DNA of 64,000 nucleotides from Paraoerskovia marina DSM 21750. Its GTDB lineage: Bacteria; Actinomycetota; Actinomycetes; Actinomycetales; Cellulomonadaceae. The notes under the pieces were generated by a model. It was not told the DNA's origin and searched no databases. It saw only the letters and a program-made list of their open reading frames with translations. A program made the position numbers and the translations under genes. Of this stretch, positions 34,684 to 43,850 are shown piece after piece (within the stretch, counting starts at the first letter, position 1; each line of letters begins with the position of its first letter). The stretch spans positions 1 to 64,000 of the forward strand of contig NZ_JNIY01000004.1 of the NCBI RefSeq assembly GCF_000701465.1. Reading direction: 5' to 3'.

Positions 34684-35973
34684 ATGAGGACCGCACGATT
34701 CGCAACCGCCGTCGCGCTGACGGCGAGCATCGGGCTGCTGACCGCCTGCGGCGGTGACGACGGCTCCACGACGAACGCCGACGGCGATGTCGTCATCACC
34801 TGGTGGCACAACGCCAACACCGGCGAGGGCAAGACGTTCTACGACGACGTGGCCGCGGAGTTCGAGGCGGAGCACCCCGGCGTCGTCGTCGAGGTCAGCG
34901 CGATGCAGCACGAGGACATGCTCACCAAGCTCGACGCTGCCTTCCAGAGCGGCGAGGCGCCGTCGCTCTACATGGAACGTGGTGGCGGTGAGCTGCAGGA
35001 CCACGTGGAGGCGGGCCTCACCAAGGACCTGACCGACCTAGTCCCCGAGACGATCGACAGCATCGGCGGCTCGATCGCCGGGTGGCAGGTCGACGACCGC
35101 ACGTACGGCCTGCCCTTCTCCGTCGGAGTCGTCGGATTCTGGTACAACAAGGCGCTGTTCGCGGACGCCGGCATCGACACGCCCCCGACGACTGTCGACG
35201 AGTTCGACGACGCCGTTGCTCAGCTCAAGGACGCCGGAATCACGCCGGTCTCGGTGGGCGCGGGTGACAAGTGGCCAGCAGCGCACTACTGGTACTACTT
35301 CGCGATGCGCGAGTGCTCCGAGCAGGTGCTCTCTGACGCGGTCGGCACGCTCGACTTCTCTGACGACTGCTTTGTCCGCGCAGGCGGCGACCTGGAGCAA
35401 CTGGTCGGCACTGAACCCTTCAACGCCGGATTCCTCTCGACCCCGGCGCAGTCGGGCCCGACGAGCGCCTCGGGTCTCCTGGCCACCGACAAGGTCGCGA
35501 TGGAGCTCGCCGGGCACTGGGAGCCTGGCGTCATGCAGGGTCTCACCGAGGACGAGCAGGGTCTTGGTGACGACACCGGATGGTTCGCCTTCCCATCGGT
35601 CGACGGGGGAGAGGGCGCTCCGGACGCGGCGCTCGGCGGCGGCGATGCGTGGGCTGTCTCACAGGACGCACCTGACGAGGCCGTCGAGCTCGCGGAGTAC
35701 CTGCTGTCGGATGACGTGCAGAAGCGATTTGCCGAGCTAGACATGGGACTGCCGACGAACAGCAGCGCATCAGAGTTCGTCGCCGACCCCGCGCTCGCCC
35801 AGCTTCTCGAGGTGCGCGACGCAGCACCCTACGTCCAGCTCTACTTCGACACCGCGTTCGGCCCCTCGGTCGGCGGGGCGATGAACGACGAGATCGCGCT
35901 GATGTTCGCCGGCCAGGCCGGCCCGCAGGACGTCGTGGACGCCACGCAGGCCGCGGCCGACGCGGAGAAGTGA
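34684..35973 (+). CDS. Sugar ABC transporter substrate-binding lipoprotein (CUT1)
   Basis: The 429-residue protein has a lipoprotein signal (lipobox LTAC at about residues 18-21) and a family 1 solute-binding domain beginning DVVITWWHNANTGEGKTFYD. Aromatic residues line the expected sugar cleft (WQVDDRTYGLPFSVGVVGFWYN). The ATG at 34684 follows aggggaatccc and gives a proper signal peptide. It is the first gene of an operon ending in a GH3 glycosidase, so the ligand is probably a short oligosaccharide that the GH3 hydrolyses inside the cell. Confidence 0.92.
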   Translation: MRTARFATAVALTASIGLLTACGGDDGSTTNADGDVVITWWHNANTGEGKTFYDDVAAEFEAEHPGVVVEVSAMQHEDMLTKLDAAFQSGEAPSLYMERGGGELQDHVEAGLTKDLTDLVPETIDSIGGSIAGWQVDDRTYGLPFSVGVVGFWYNKALFADAGIDTPPTTVDEFDDAVAQLKDAGITPVSVGAGDKWPAAHYWYYFAMRECSEQVLSDAVGTLDFSDDCFVRAGGDLEQLVGTEPFNAGFLSTPAQSGPTSASGLLATDKVAMELAGHWEPGVMQGLTEDEQGLGDDTGWFAFPSVDGGEGAPDAALGGGDAWAVSQDAPDEAVELAEYLLSDDVQKRFAELDMGLPTNSSASEFVADPALAQLLEVRDAAPYVQLYFDTAFGPSVGGAMNDEIALMFAGQAGPQDVVDATQAAADAEK

Positions 35974-36971
35974 GTCCGGTGTCCCTCGACGGTTCGACCG
36001 CGGTCGCCGATCGTGCTGCGGCACGACCGGCGGCCGCGCCGCGGCAGTTCCGCAGCGGTGGCGGTACGTCCCTGCGGATGCGGCTTGAGATCCTCTTCTT
36101 CGTCGCGCCCGCACTGTGCCTGTTCGGGTTCTTCGTCGTCTGGCCGATCGCCAAGGCCATCCAGTTCTCGCTCTACCGCTGGAAGGGCTTTGGGCCGCTC
36201 GTCGACTTCGTCGGGCTCCAAAACTACGTTGCCGTGCTGCAGAACGAGGTCTTCACCGACGCGCTCGTGCACAACCTGATCATCGTGGTCGCGTCGATCG
36301 CGCTGCAGCTGCCGCTCGGCCTCGCGATCGCGCTCTTGCTCAACCGCACGATGTGGGGGCAGGGAGCACTGCGAACCATCATCTTCGTGCCGTACGTGCT
36401 GGCCGAGGTAATTGCCGGGGTCATCTGGTTCCAACTCCTCCAGCCGCGCTACGGCGTCGTGGACACGCTGCTCGCGGCGGTCGGGCTCCAGGGCCCCGAG
36501 CAAGGCTGGCTCGGTGACCCGCGCTACGCGCTGGCGACAGTCATCGTCGTCCTGACCTGGAAGTACCTCGGTCTCGCCGTGATCCTCTTCCTCGCCGGGC
36601 TGCAGGGCGTCCCGCCGGAGCTCCACGAAGCCGCACAGATCGACGGCGCGAGCTGGTGGCAGTCCCAGCGGAGCATCACGATCCCGCTCCTGGGCCCGAC
36701 CATCCGGACGTGGGCGTTCCTGTCGATGATCGGCTCGCTTCAGCTCTTCGACATGGTCTGGATCCTGACCAAGGGAGGGCCGGCGAACTCGACCATGACG
36801 ATGGCGACGTTCCTCATCACCGAGGGGACCAAGAGGCAGAACTACGGCACTGCTGCGGCTGCGTCCGTGATCCTCTTCGTCGTCGCACTCGTGATGGCGT
36901 TGCTCTACCAGCGACTCGTTCTGCGCCGCGACACGGCCGCGGACCGTCCTGAGAAGAAGGTGAAGCGATGA
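35970..36971 (+). CDS. Carbohydrate ABC transporter permease, MalF type
   Basis: The 333-residue protein has a polar N-terminal segment of about 35 residues and six membrane helices. The coupling loop HEAAQIDGASWWQSQRSITIP is at about residues 219-239. It starts with GTG overlapping the binding-protein stop (GTGA). It pairs with the next permease. As with the operon at 2458-5666, no ATPase gene is nearby, which suggests a shared ATPase. Confidence 0.92.
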   Translation: MSPVSLDGSTAVADRAAARPAAAPRQFRSGGGTSLRMRLEILFFVAPALCLFGFFVVWPIAKAIQFSLYRWKGFGPLVDFVGLQNYVAVLQNEVFTDALVHNLIIVVASIALQLPLGLAIALLLNRTMWGQGALRTIIFVPYVLAEVIAGVIWFQLLQPRYGVVDTLLAAVGLQGPEQGWLGDPRYALATVIVVLTWKYLGLAVILFLAGLQGVPPELHEAAQIDGASWWQSQRSITIPLLGPTIRTWAFLSMIGSLQLFDMVWILTKGGPANSTMTMATFLITEGTKRQNYGTAAAASVILFVVALVMALLYQRLVLRRDTAADRPEKKVKR

Positions 36972-37864
36972 GCACCACGACCCGACCCGGCCCGGTGACC
37001 ACCGGGCCCGCCCACCGGGCCGAGACCAGCTCCCGGCGCCGTCGGCCCCGCCACGACGCCGGTCCGCTCGTGTACGGGATCGCTCTCGTCGTCGTGGCCG
37101 TCACGCTCGGGCCCGTCGTCTACGGGGTGCTCGGGGGCTTCCGGACCAACGCGCAGCTCGCGGAGGCACCTGCCGCGATGCCGGACCCCTGGGTGCTCAC
37201 GAACTACGTCGGTGTGCTCTCGAACCCGGACTTCTGGCGCTATACGCTCAACTCGACGGCCATCGCGGTGATCACGACCGCGCTCGTCGTGCTCTTCGGC
37301 GTCATGGCGGCCTACCCGCTCGCGCGCTACCGGTTCCGCGGTCGCGAGAAGCTGTTCATGGTCTTCGTGACCGGCCTGCTGTTCCCCGCGACCGTTGCCA
37401 TCATCCCGCTCTTCATCCTCGTGTCGCGAGACCTCGGCCTCGGCAACACGTGGTGGGGTGTCGCACTGCCCCAGGCGGCGTTCGGGCTGCCGATGACGGT
37501 GGTAATCCTGCGCCCGTTCCTCATGGCGCTGCCCGACGAGATCGAGGAGGCTGCACTCCTTGACGGTGCGACGCGCGTCGGCTTCTTCTGGCGAATCCTG
37601 CTGCCGCTCTCCGGCCCGGGCATGGTGACGGTCGGGGTGCTCGCGTTCGTCGGGTCCTGGAACTCGTACCTGCTCCCGCTGCTGCTGCTCCAGGACGAGA
37701 CCAAGACGCTCCCGCTCGGCGTCGCCGACTTCTCGAGCGAACACTCGGCCGACACGGCAGGTGTCTTCGCATTCACGACCCTGGCGATGATCCCGGCCCT
37801 GATCTTCTTCCTCGCCATGCAGAAGCGGATCGTCAACGGGCTCCAGGGAGCGGTCAAGGGATGA
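36968..37864 (+). CDS. Carbohydrate ABC transporter permease, MalG type
   Basis: The 298-residue protein has six helices and the loop EEAALLDGATRVGFFWRILLP at about residues 195-215. The C-terminus MQKRIVNGLQGAVKG is the usual MalG-like ending. It overlaps the MalF-type gene by 4 bp. The GH3 gene follows within 54 bp, or overlaps if translated from an alternative upstream ATG. Confidence 0.92.
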   Translation: MSTTTRPGPVTTGPAHRAETSSRRRRPRHDAGPLVYGIALVVVAVTLGPVVYGVLGGFRTNAQLAEAPAAMPDPWVLTNYVGVLSNPDFWRYTLNSTAIAVITTALVVLFGVMAAYPLARYRFRGREKLFMVFVTGLLFPATVAIIPLFILVSRDLGLGNTWWGVALPQAAFGLPMTVVILRPFLMALPDEIEEAALLDGATRVGFFWRILLPLSGPGMVTVGVLAFVGSWNSYLLPLLLLQDETKTLPLGVADFSSEHSADTAGVFAFTTLAMIPALIFFLAMQKRIVNGLQGAVKG

Positions 37865-37917
37865 GCTATCAGACTGTAGAGGTGCACCGTGCACCCGACC
37901 CACGAAGGAGTACTCCG

Positions 37918-40209
37918 ATGACGGACCGGACGGCCTCGGCCGCCGCATCTGACCGTGTCCGGGCGATGGTCGCCCGGATGACGCTCGAGCAGAAGCTCGC
38001 CCAGATCGTCGGGTACTGGCTCGACCAGGGTGGTGAGGTCGTGGCCCCGATGCAGGGGGAGATGTCCGGCGTGCCCGAGGACCTTGCCGACATCACCCGG
38101 CACGGCATCGGGCACTTCACCCGCGTGTACGGGACCCGCCCGGTCGACGCGGCCGAACGCGCCCGGTGGCTCTGGACGGAGCAGCGGAGGCTGGTGGCGG
38201 AGACCGGGATCCCGGCGCTCGTGCACGAGGAGTGCCTGACCGGGCTGGCCGCGTGGCGTGCCGCCACGTTCCCGACCCCGCTCGCCTGGGGCGCCTCGTT
38301 CGACCCGGGGCTGGTCGAGGAGATGGGGTCGGCGATCGGCGGATCCATGCGGGAGCTCGGCATCCACCAGGGGCTCGCCCCGGTGCTGGACGTCGTCCGG
38401 GACCCCCGCTGGGGTCGCGTCGACGAGTGCATCGCCGAGGACCCGTACGTCGTGGGCACGCTCGGCACCGCCTACGTCCGCGGACTGCAGGGCGCCGGCG
38501 TCCACGCCACCCTCAAGCACTTTGCGGGGTACTCGGCCTCCCGCGCGGGGCGCAACCACGCCCCGGTGTCCGCGGGCCCCCGGGAGATGGCCGACGTGCT
38601 GCTGCCGCCGTTCGAGATGGCCGTGCTCGACGGCGGGGTGCGGTCGGTGATGCAGGCGTACGTCGACGTCGACGGCGTCCCGATGGCGTCCAGCGAGGAG
38701 TACCTCACCGGCATCTTGCGCGACCGCTGGGGGTTCGACGGGACCGTCGTCGCCGACTACTTCGGGGTCGCCTTCCTCCACGTCATGCACAAGGTCGCCG
38801 CCGATCTCGGCGAGGCCGCGGGCCTCGCGCTCGCCGCCGGCGTCGACATCGAGCTCCCCACGGGCGACGCGTACCTGGAACCGCTGGCGGCGCGTGTCCG
38901 GGACGGGCTCGTGGACGAGGACCTGGTCGACCGTGCCGTGCTCCGGGCCCTGCGTCAGAAGGAGGAGCTCGGCCTGCTCGACGAGACGTTCGACGACGAG
39001 CCCCCGGCAGTCGTCGACCTCGACCCGCCGGGCCACCGGGCCATCGCGCGCCGGCTCGCCGAGGAGTCCGTGGTGCTGCTCGCGAACGACGGCGTCCTGC
39101 CCCTTGTCGCACCGGGGCGTCCGGCGCCCGCTCGTGTCGCCGTCGTCGGGCCCAACGCGGACCGCGCCGAGGCGCTCATGGGGTGCTACTCGTTCGCCAA
39201 CCACGTCCTGGCCCACCACCCCGGCACCGAGCTCGGGTTCGAGATCCCGACCGTCGCCGAGGCGTTGCGCTCCGAGCTCCCAGACGCCGAGATCACCGTG
39301 TCCGCGGGCTGCGACGTGGACGGGGACGACCGCTCGGGGTTCGCGGCCGCGGTCGAGGACGCCGCCGCGGCCGACGTCGCGGTGCTCGTCCTCGGGGACC
39401 AGGCGGGCCTCTTCGGGCGCGGCACCGTCGGCGAGGGCAACGATGCCGAGAGCCTGGAGCTCCCTGGCGTGCAGGCCGACCTCGTCGAGGCCGTCCGCGC
39501 GACCGGTACCCCGACCGTCGTCGTGCTCCTGACCGGACGACCGTACGCCGTCGGCCCCATGCTGGAGGACGGGGCGGTGCTGCAGGCCTTCTTCCCCGGG
39601 GAGGAGGGCGGGACGGCGCTCGCGGGCATCATCACCGGGCGGGTCTGCCCGTCGGGCCGCCTGCCGGTCTCCCTCCCGCGCTCTGGCGGCGCCCAGCCGT
39701 ACTCGTACCTGCACCCGACGCTCGGCGGCCCCAGCGAGGTCACGAGCACGGACTCGACCCCCGCCCGGCCGTTCGGCTTCGGGCTCTCGTACACCAGGTT
39801 CGAGCGCACCGGTCTTGTCGCCGACGCCCGGGTGGCGAGCGGTGGGACGTTCGCGGCCTCGGTGCGCGTGACCAACACCGGCGACCGCGCCGGGACCGAC
39901 GTCGTCCAGCTCTACGCGCACGACGTCGTGGGCTCGATCCCGCGCCCCGTCGCGCTGCTCCTCGGGTACGCGCGCGTCGACCTCGCCGCGGGGGAGTCCG
40001 CCGTCGTGCACCTCGAGGTCCCCACGACGAGGTTGGCCTTCACGGATCGCTCGATGGTGCGGGTGGTCGAGCCGGGAGAGGTCGAGCTCTGGGTCGGCCC
40101 CGACTGCGCGACCCGGGAGTCCGAGGCCTCGATCGTCGTCGACAGCCCCGCCCACGCGGTCACGGTCGACGACCCGCGGGTCGTGGGAGTCAGGGTGGAG
40201 CGCGCCTGA
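37918..40209 (+). CDS. Glycoside hydrolase family 3 (beta-glucosidase or beta-xylosidase)
   Basis: The 763-residue enzyme has the GH3 N-terminal barrel with GLAPVLDVVRDPRWGRVDE and KHFAGYSASRAGRN, and the catalytic nucleophile Asp280 in GTVVADYFGV. The C-terminal alpha/beta domain (about 375-610) contains FFPGEEGGTALAGIITG, followed by a fibronectin type III-like domain. There is no signal peptide, so it cleaves imported oligosaccharides in the cytoplasm. The ATG at 37918 is preferred because gaaggag lies 8 nt upstream; an ATG at 37861 overlapping the permease stop is possible. Specificity for glucose or xylose cannot be decided by eye. Confidence 0.92.
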   Translation: MTDRTASAAASDRVRAMVARMTLEQKLAQIVGYWLDQGGEVVAPMQGEMSGVPEDLADITRHGIGHFTRVYGTRPVDAAERARWLWTEQRRLVAETGIPALVHEECLTGLAAWRAATFPTPLAWGASFDPGLVEEMGSAIGGSMRELGIHQGLAPVLDVVRDPRWGRVDECIAEDPYVVGTLGTAYVRGLQGAGVHATLKHFAGYSASRAGRNHAPVSAGPREMADVLLPPFEMAVLDGGVRSVMQAYVDVDGVPMASSEEYLTGILRDRWGFDGTVVADYFGVAFLHVMHKVAADLGEAAGLALAAGVDIELPTGDAYLEPLAARVRDGLVDEDLVDRAVLRALRQKEELGLLDETFDDEPPAVVDLDPPGHRAIARRLAEESVVLLANDGVLPLVAPGRPAPARVAVVGPNADRAEALMGCYSFANHVLAHHPGTELGFEIPTVAEALRSELPDAEITVSAGCDVDGDDRSGFAAAVEDAAAADVAVLVLGDQAGLFGRGTVGEGNDAESLELPGVQADLVEAVRATGTPTVVVLLTGRPYAVGPMLEDGAVLQAFFPGEEGGTALAGIITGRVCPSGRLPVSLPRSGGAQPYSYLHPTLGGPSEVTSTDSTPARPFGFGLSYTRFERTGLVADARVASGGTFAASVRVTNTGDRAGTDVVQLYAHDVVGSIPRPVALLLGYARVDLAAGESAVVHLEVPTTRLAFTDRSMVRVVEPGEVELWVGPDCATRESEASIVVDSPAHAVTVDDPRVVGVRVERA

Positions 40210-40228
40210 GGCGTGCCAGACTCGGACC

Positions 40229-40588
40229 ATGCGCGTGGACAGCTGGTTGTGGGCCGTGCGGTTGACCAAGAGCCGGTCGATCGCGACGGCGGCGTGCCGG
40301 GCCGGTCACGTCCGGATCGACGGGGTACGGGTCAAGCCGTCGGCCAAGGTCGTGATCGGCAGCCGTGTCTCGTTCCGCGGGGCCGACCACCGGTTCCGGG
40401 ACGTCGAGGTGGTGCAGCTGCTCGCCAAGCGGGTCGGTGCGTCGGTCGCCGTCGCGGCGTACGTCGACCACTCGCCGCCGCCTCCGCCGCCCGAGGCCGT
40501 CGCTCCCGCCGGCGTCCGTGACCGGGGCGCCGGACGGCCCACCAAGCGGGAACGCCGGGAGATCGACCGGCTCCGGGGACGCGACTGA
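40229..40588 (+). CDS. S4-domain RNA-binding protein (Hsp15-like)
   Basis: The 119-residue protein opens with an S4 domain (MRVDSWLWAVRLTKSRSIATAACRAGHVRIDG), the heat-shock protein 15 type that in E. coli rescues stalled 50S subunits carrying nascent chains. The C-terminus has a proline run and a basic GRPTKRERREIDRLRG tail, typical of actinobacterial members. It follows the GH3 gene by 19 bp, but a functional link is unlikely. Confidence 0.9.
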   Translation: MRVDSWLWAVRLTKSRSIATAACRAGHVRIDGVRVKPSAKVVIGSRVSFRGADHRFRDVEVVQLLAKRVGASVAVAAYVDHSPPPPPPEAVAPAGVRDRGAGRPTKRERREIDRLRGRD

Positions 40589-40625
40589 GCGCGCGTCGTC
40601 GTGCACCCGGTGTCACAGTGGCGGC

Positions 40626-41258
40626 ATGAGCAACCAGTACGGACGGGCCTATCTGCTGCGCCACGGTGAGACCGAGTGGAGCCGCGACGGCCGGCACACG
40701 GGCCTGACCGACCTTCCCCTGACCGAGCGGGGTGAGCGGCAGGCCCGGGCCGCGGGGCCGATGCTCGCCGACCGCGACATCAGCCACGTCTTCGTCAGCC
40801 CCCTGCAGCGTGCACGGCGCACGGCCGAGCTGGCCGGGTTCAGCGACGTGCAGGTCGACGACAACCTCGTCGAGTGGGACTACGGGGTCACCGAGGGGAT
40901 CTCGACGCTGCAGATCCGCGAGATCGTCGGGTACGACTGGGAGCTGTGGTCCGACGGCGTGCACATCGACCTGCCGGAGAGCGCCCAGGTCGTGGACCCG
41001 CCCAGCCCCGGGGAGACCGTCGACGACGTCGCGCGGCGGGCCAGCGCCGTCGTGCGGCGGATCGAGCCGCACCTCCGCGACGGGCAGGACGTGCTGATCG
41101 TCGCGCACGGGCACCTGCTCCGGGTCCTGACCGCGATGTGGCTGGAGCTCGCGCCGGTCGACGGGTCGCGGTTCGTGCTCGAGACGGCCACCGTCAGCAC
41201 GCTCGCGTTCGAGCGGGAGCGCCACGTGATCGCCGGCTGGAACGTGCGGGAGGACTGA
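40626..41258 (+). CDS. Histidine phosphatase superfamily protein
   Basis: The 210-residue protein carries the catalytic RHGET motif (LLRHGETEWSRDGRHTGLTD, His about residue 12). The second active-site Arg is in SPLQRARRTA, then an acid Glu (NLVEWDYG) and the second His in VAHGHLLRVL. It resembles broad-specificity or sugar-phosphate phosphatases of the phosphoglycerate mutase family. Its substrate is unknown. It is followed by a strong terminator. Confidence 0.92.
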   Translation: MSNQYGRAYLLRHGETEWSRDGRHTGLTDLPLTERGERQARAAGPMLADRDISHVFVSPLQRARRTAELAGFSDVQVDDNLVEWDYGVTEGISTLQIREIVGYDWELWSDGVHIDLPESAQVVDPPSPGETVDDVARRASAVVRRIEPHLRDGQDVLIVAHGHLLRVLTAMWLELAPVDGSRFVLETATVSTLAFERERHVIAGWNVRED

Positions 41259-41283
41259 CTGCGCACGGCTCGCTCACGCGGAC

Positions 41284-41335
41284 GGCCCCGGGGTGCACGG
41301 CATCCGTGAGGGCGGACGCCGTGCACCCCGGGGCC
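41284..41335. terminator. Bidirectional terminator hairpin
   Basis: A perfect 18-bp inverted repeat (41284-41301 with 41318-41335) with a 16-nt loop lies between the phosphatase (plus) and the first LPMO (minus). It can end both transcripts. Confidence 0.85.
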
Positions 41336-41359
41336 GGGTGCGGGCTCAGCGGTTCTCGG

Positions 41360-42148
41360 TCAGCAGGCCCCGAGGTCCTGCCAGACTCCCCATTGGCTCG
41401 GAGCCGGGGTGTCGCCGAGCGTCCACCATTTGGCTCGCCAGAGGTGCCCGTCGTGGCTGACCTGGTTGCCACCGGTGTAGACGGTCGAGCCGGACCAGGC
41501 CGCTGCGGAGCAGTCCGGCGGGGTCGTCGTCGGGTCGGTCGTCGGGTCGGTCGTCGGATCCGTGGTCGGGTCCGGCGTCGGGTCGGTCGGCCCGGTTCCG
41601 TTCACGTTGAGGTCGACGCAGTTGTAGAACGCCATCGCGGTGTTCGAGACGTTCCAGCGGGCGAGGACCGTGTGGTTGCCGCTCGGCAGGCCCGTCAGCG
41701 TGTGCGAGATGTTGCTCGGCGGCTGCTGGCCGTTCTGGTTGAACGTCTTGAACAGCTTGCCGTCGACGAAGTACTCCCACGTGCTCGTGTTGTGCGCGGC
41801 GGTGAGCTTCCACTTGAACGTCACCGACGACCCCGTGGTCGTGCGGGGCCACGGCTTCGAGCTGTCGTCCAGGATGTCGAACCCGCTGCCGCCGGAGCAC
41901 TGCATCGACCCCTTCGGGGCCTCGACGGACTGGGGCTCGTACTTGATGGCGCCGCAGTCGAACGACGTCGCGCCGTTGGCGCAGTTGTCCTGGCGGCTGG
42001 GCGGCGAGGTGATCCAGCCGTGCGCCTCGGCGGACGGCGCGACGAACGCAGGGGCCACGACGGCGCCCGCGAAGGCCAGAGCGAGGACGACGACGGCGGC
42101 ACGGACGCGGCCGATCGGCGTGGAACGGACTGTTGATCTCAAGGACAT
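41360..42148 (-). CDS. AA10 lytic polysaccharide monooxygenase with CBM5/12 module
   Basis: The 262-residue secreted protein has a signal peptide ending APSAEA, so the mature chain begins at His43 (HGWITSPPSRQDNC). This His and His119 (TAAHNTSTW) form the copper-binding histidine brace. The AA10 core runs to about residue 190. A short Thr-Asp-Pro linker and a C-terminal aromatic module (AWSGSTVYTGGNQVSHDGHLWRAKWW) of the CBM5/12 chitin/cellulose-binding type follow. It oxidatively cleaves crystalline chitin or cellulose. A close paralogue lies just upstream. Confidence 0.94.
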   Translation of the reverse strand: MSLRSTVRSTPIGRVRAAVVVLALAFAGAVVAPAFVAPSAEAHGWITSPPSRQDNCANGATSFDCGAIKYEPQSVEAPKGSMQCSGGSGFDILDDSSKPWPRTTTGSSVTFKWKLTAAHNTSTWEYFVDGKLFKTFNQNGQQPPSNISHTLTGLPSGNHTVLARWNVSNTAMAFYNCVDLNVNGTGPTDPTPDPTTDPTTDPTTDPTTTPPDCSAAAWSGSTVYTGGNQVSHDGHLWRAKWWTLGDTPAPSQWGVWQDLGAC

Positions 42149-42357
42149 GAAGGGCGCTCCTCGGGTCGACGGGATCTCGGACCTCCTCGTCCGAGACGTG
42201 GGCGGCGTCGGTGCCGCAACCGTTGTCGACGCTAGGGAGGCCGGGTGCGCCCGGCAATCGTGGAGGTTCCGTACGGGGACACCCGCACGGGCCGCCCCGC
42301 AGGGTGCGTACACAGGCCTTTGCGCAGGTGAGCGTGCAGTTCGGGGCGCGGCCTCGT

Positions 42358-42369
42358 CGAATCGATTCG
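42358..42369. promoter_or_regulatory. Perfect 12-bp palindrome, candidate operator
   Basis: cgaatcgattcg is a perfect palindrome about 210 bp before the ATG of the downstream LPMO. It has the central CG of LacI-family sites but is shorter than most operators. Role as a regulator site is a guess. Confidence 0.25.
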
Positions 42370-42447
42370 GGTGGGGCGTAGGGCAATCTGCGGGAACCAC
42401 GTAGGCGCTCGCGGCCGCCGAGAGGCGACAGGGGCAGAGACACGACA

Positions 42448-42478
42448 GCGGGGTTGCCGACCGTGTCGACAACCCCGC
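42448..42478 (-). terminator. Hairpin after the second LPMO gene
   Basis: A 9-bp perfect stem (gcggggttg, 42448-42456, with 42470-42478) and a 13-nt loop lie 56 bp after the stop of the upstream LPMO on the minus strand. Confidence 0.6.
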
Positions 42479-42534
42479 CGCCGGCGCGACGTGAGGGGGA
42501 GTTCACGTCATGCCGGGTCTATCGGTGGATCGGC

Positions 42535-43425
42535 TCAGCAGGCGCCGAGGTCCCGCCACACACCCCAGTCGCTCGCGACCGGGGCCGAGTTGGTGGTCCA
42601 CCACTTGGCCTGCCAGAAGTGGCCGTCGTGGATCACGACGTCACCGCCGACGTAGACCGCCGAGTCGGACCACGGCTCACCGGAGCACTGGCCCGGGTCG
42701 GTCGTGGGATCCGTCGTGGGATCCGTCGTCGGGTCGGTGGTGGGGTCCGTGGTCGGGTCCGTGGTGGGGTCGGTCGTGGGATCCGTGGTGGGGTCCGTGG
42801 TCGGGTCCGTGGTGGGGTCCGTCGTGGGGTCCGTGGTCGGGTCGGTCGTCGGGTCCGTGCCCGGGTCCGTCCCGTCCGCGGTCACGGTGATGTCGACGCA
42901 GTTGTAGAACGCCATCGGCGTGTCGGCGATGTTCCAGCGCGCGAAGATCGTGTGGTCGCCCTCGGGCAGACCGGTCAGCGTGTGGCTGATGTCCTTCGGC
43001 GGCTGCGCGCCACCCTGGCTGCGGGTGTCGAAGAGCTCTCCGTCGACGAAGTACTCCCACGTGCTCGTCGAGTGGTTCGCGGTGAGCTTCCACTGGAACG
43101 TCACGTCGCGGCCGGTGACGGTGCTCGGCCACGCGAGCGACTCGTCGTCGAGGATGTCGTATCCGCTGTCCCCGGAGCACTTCATCGAGCCCTTGACGGC
43201 CTCGACGGACTGGGGCTCGTACTTGATGCCACCGCAGTCGAACGGCGTCGCGCCGGTCGAGCAGTTGTCCTGGCGGCTCGGTGGCGAGGTGATCCAGCCG
43301 TGCGCCTCGGCAGACGGTGCGAGCGCCACCGGGGCGACGATCGCGCCTCCGATCGCAAGCGCCAGCGTCACCACCGCGGTGCGTACGCGCCGTGCGGCGC
43401 TACTGGTCATGGTCGTGCTCGTCAT
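42535..43425 (-). CDS. AA10 lytic polysaccharide monooxygenase with long Thr-Asp-Pro linker and CBM5/12
   Basis: The 296-residue secreted LPMO has mature N-terminal His42 (PSAEA|HGWITSPPSRQDNC) and the second brace His in LTANHSTSTW. It is strongly similar to the neighbouring LPMO over the AA10 core and the C-terminal binding module (VYVGGDVVIHDGHFWQAKWW). The linker is about 14 TDPT-type units instead of about 5. ATG 43425 with aggggag-like aggga upstream is preferred over GTG 43431. The pair looks like a tandem duplication with separate promoters. Confidence 0.94.
   Translation of the reverse strand: MTSTTMTSSAARRVRTAVVTLALAIGGAIVAPVALAPSAEAHGWITSPPSRQDNCSTGATPFDCGGIKYEPQSVEAVKGSMKCSGDSGYDILDDESLAWPSTVTGRDVTFQWKLTANHSTSTWEYFVDGELFDTRSQGGAQPPKDISHTLTGLPEGDHTIFARWNIADTPMAFYNCVDITVTADGTDPGTDPTTDPTTDPTTDPTTDPTTDPTTDPTTDPTTDPTTDPTTDPTTDPTTDPTTDPGQCSGEPWSDSAVYVGGDVVIHDGHFWQAKWWTTNSAPVASDWGVWRDLGAC
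42695..42866. repeat. 12-bp coding tandem repeat (LPMO linker)
   Basis: About 14 units of a 12-bp repeat (gggtccgtggtc and variants) encode Thr-Asp-Pro-Thr units on the minus strand. Synonymous variation among units is limited, so the tract is likely expanded recently and prone to slippage. Unit changes keep the frame. Confidence 0.9.
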
Positions 43426-43568
43426 CAACACTCCCTGGTCGGGTGAAGTGGCGGCAGGGAGGAGTCCCTCAGGGGCCGACGTCGGCGCCGGCGCTCACCA
43501 CCCGGGGAACGCTATGGATGGCTGCAGGTGGGCACAATTGTGCGAAATGCGTACGCAGGAGTGCGTAG

Positions 43569-43850
43569 TCAGGCCCCGGCGGGACGTTCGGCGCGTGCGC
43601 CGGAGCGCTCCGGGAGCGCGGCATTCCGGGCATTCTGCCGTTCGCGCGCCGTGGTCCGGGCGCGGGGGTGGCCCGGTGCTGCGTCGGTGTGGTCCGTGGT
43701 GCCGACCGGCCAGATGGCGACGAGTGCGGCTGCAAGTGTCACGACGGCAGCCAGGATCACGAGGAATCCGTTCCCGTGCGCCCAGGCGAATCCGGCGCCC
43801 ACGCCACCCAGCAGGGCGGTGACGCCCGCTGCGAGAGTCGTGCGCATCAT
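43569..43850 (-). CDS. Small membrane protein, unknown function
   Basis: The 93-residue protein has two hydrophobic helices (about residues 6-24 and 29-48, the second VILAAVVTLAAALVAIWPV) and a basic, Arg/Ala-rich tail. A good ribosome-binding site (caggag) lies 7 nt before the first of two adjacent ATGs. I do not recognise the family. It is divergent from the MerR gene, 147 bp away. Confidence 0.55.
   Translation of the reverse strand: MMRTTLAAGVTALLGGVGAGFAWAHGNGFLVILAAVVTLAAALVAIWPVGTTDHTDAAPGHPRARTTARERQNARNAALPERSGARAERPAGA

Larger units (their letters stand above)
42149..42534 (-). other. 386-bp gap between the two LPMO genes
   Basis: No convincing gene is present. It holds a 9-bp stem hairpin (42448-42456 with 42470-42478) just after the upstream LPMO stop, likely its terminator. 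A perfect 12-bp palindrome, cgaatcgattcg (42358-42369), and the downstream LPMO promoter region fill the rest. Clear -35/-10 boxes were not assigned. Confidence 0.6.

Noticed and set aside
42704-42907. Open frame with repeated GSVV units on the plus strand
   Set aside because: It is the antisense reading of the LPMO linker repeat, with no start signal or flanking protein sequence.
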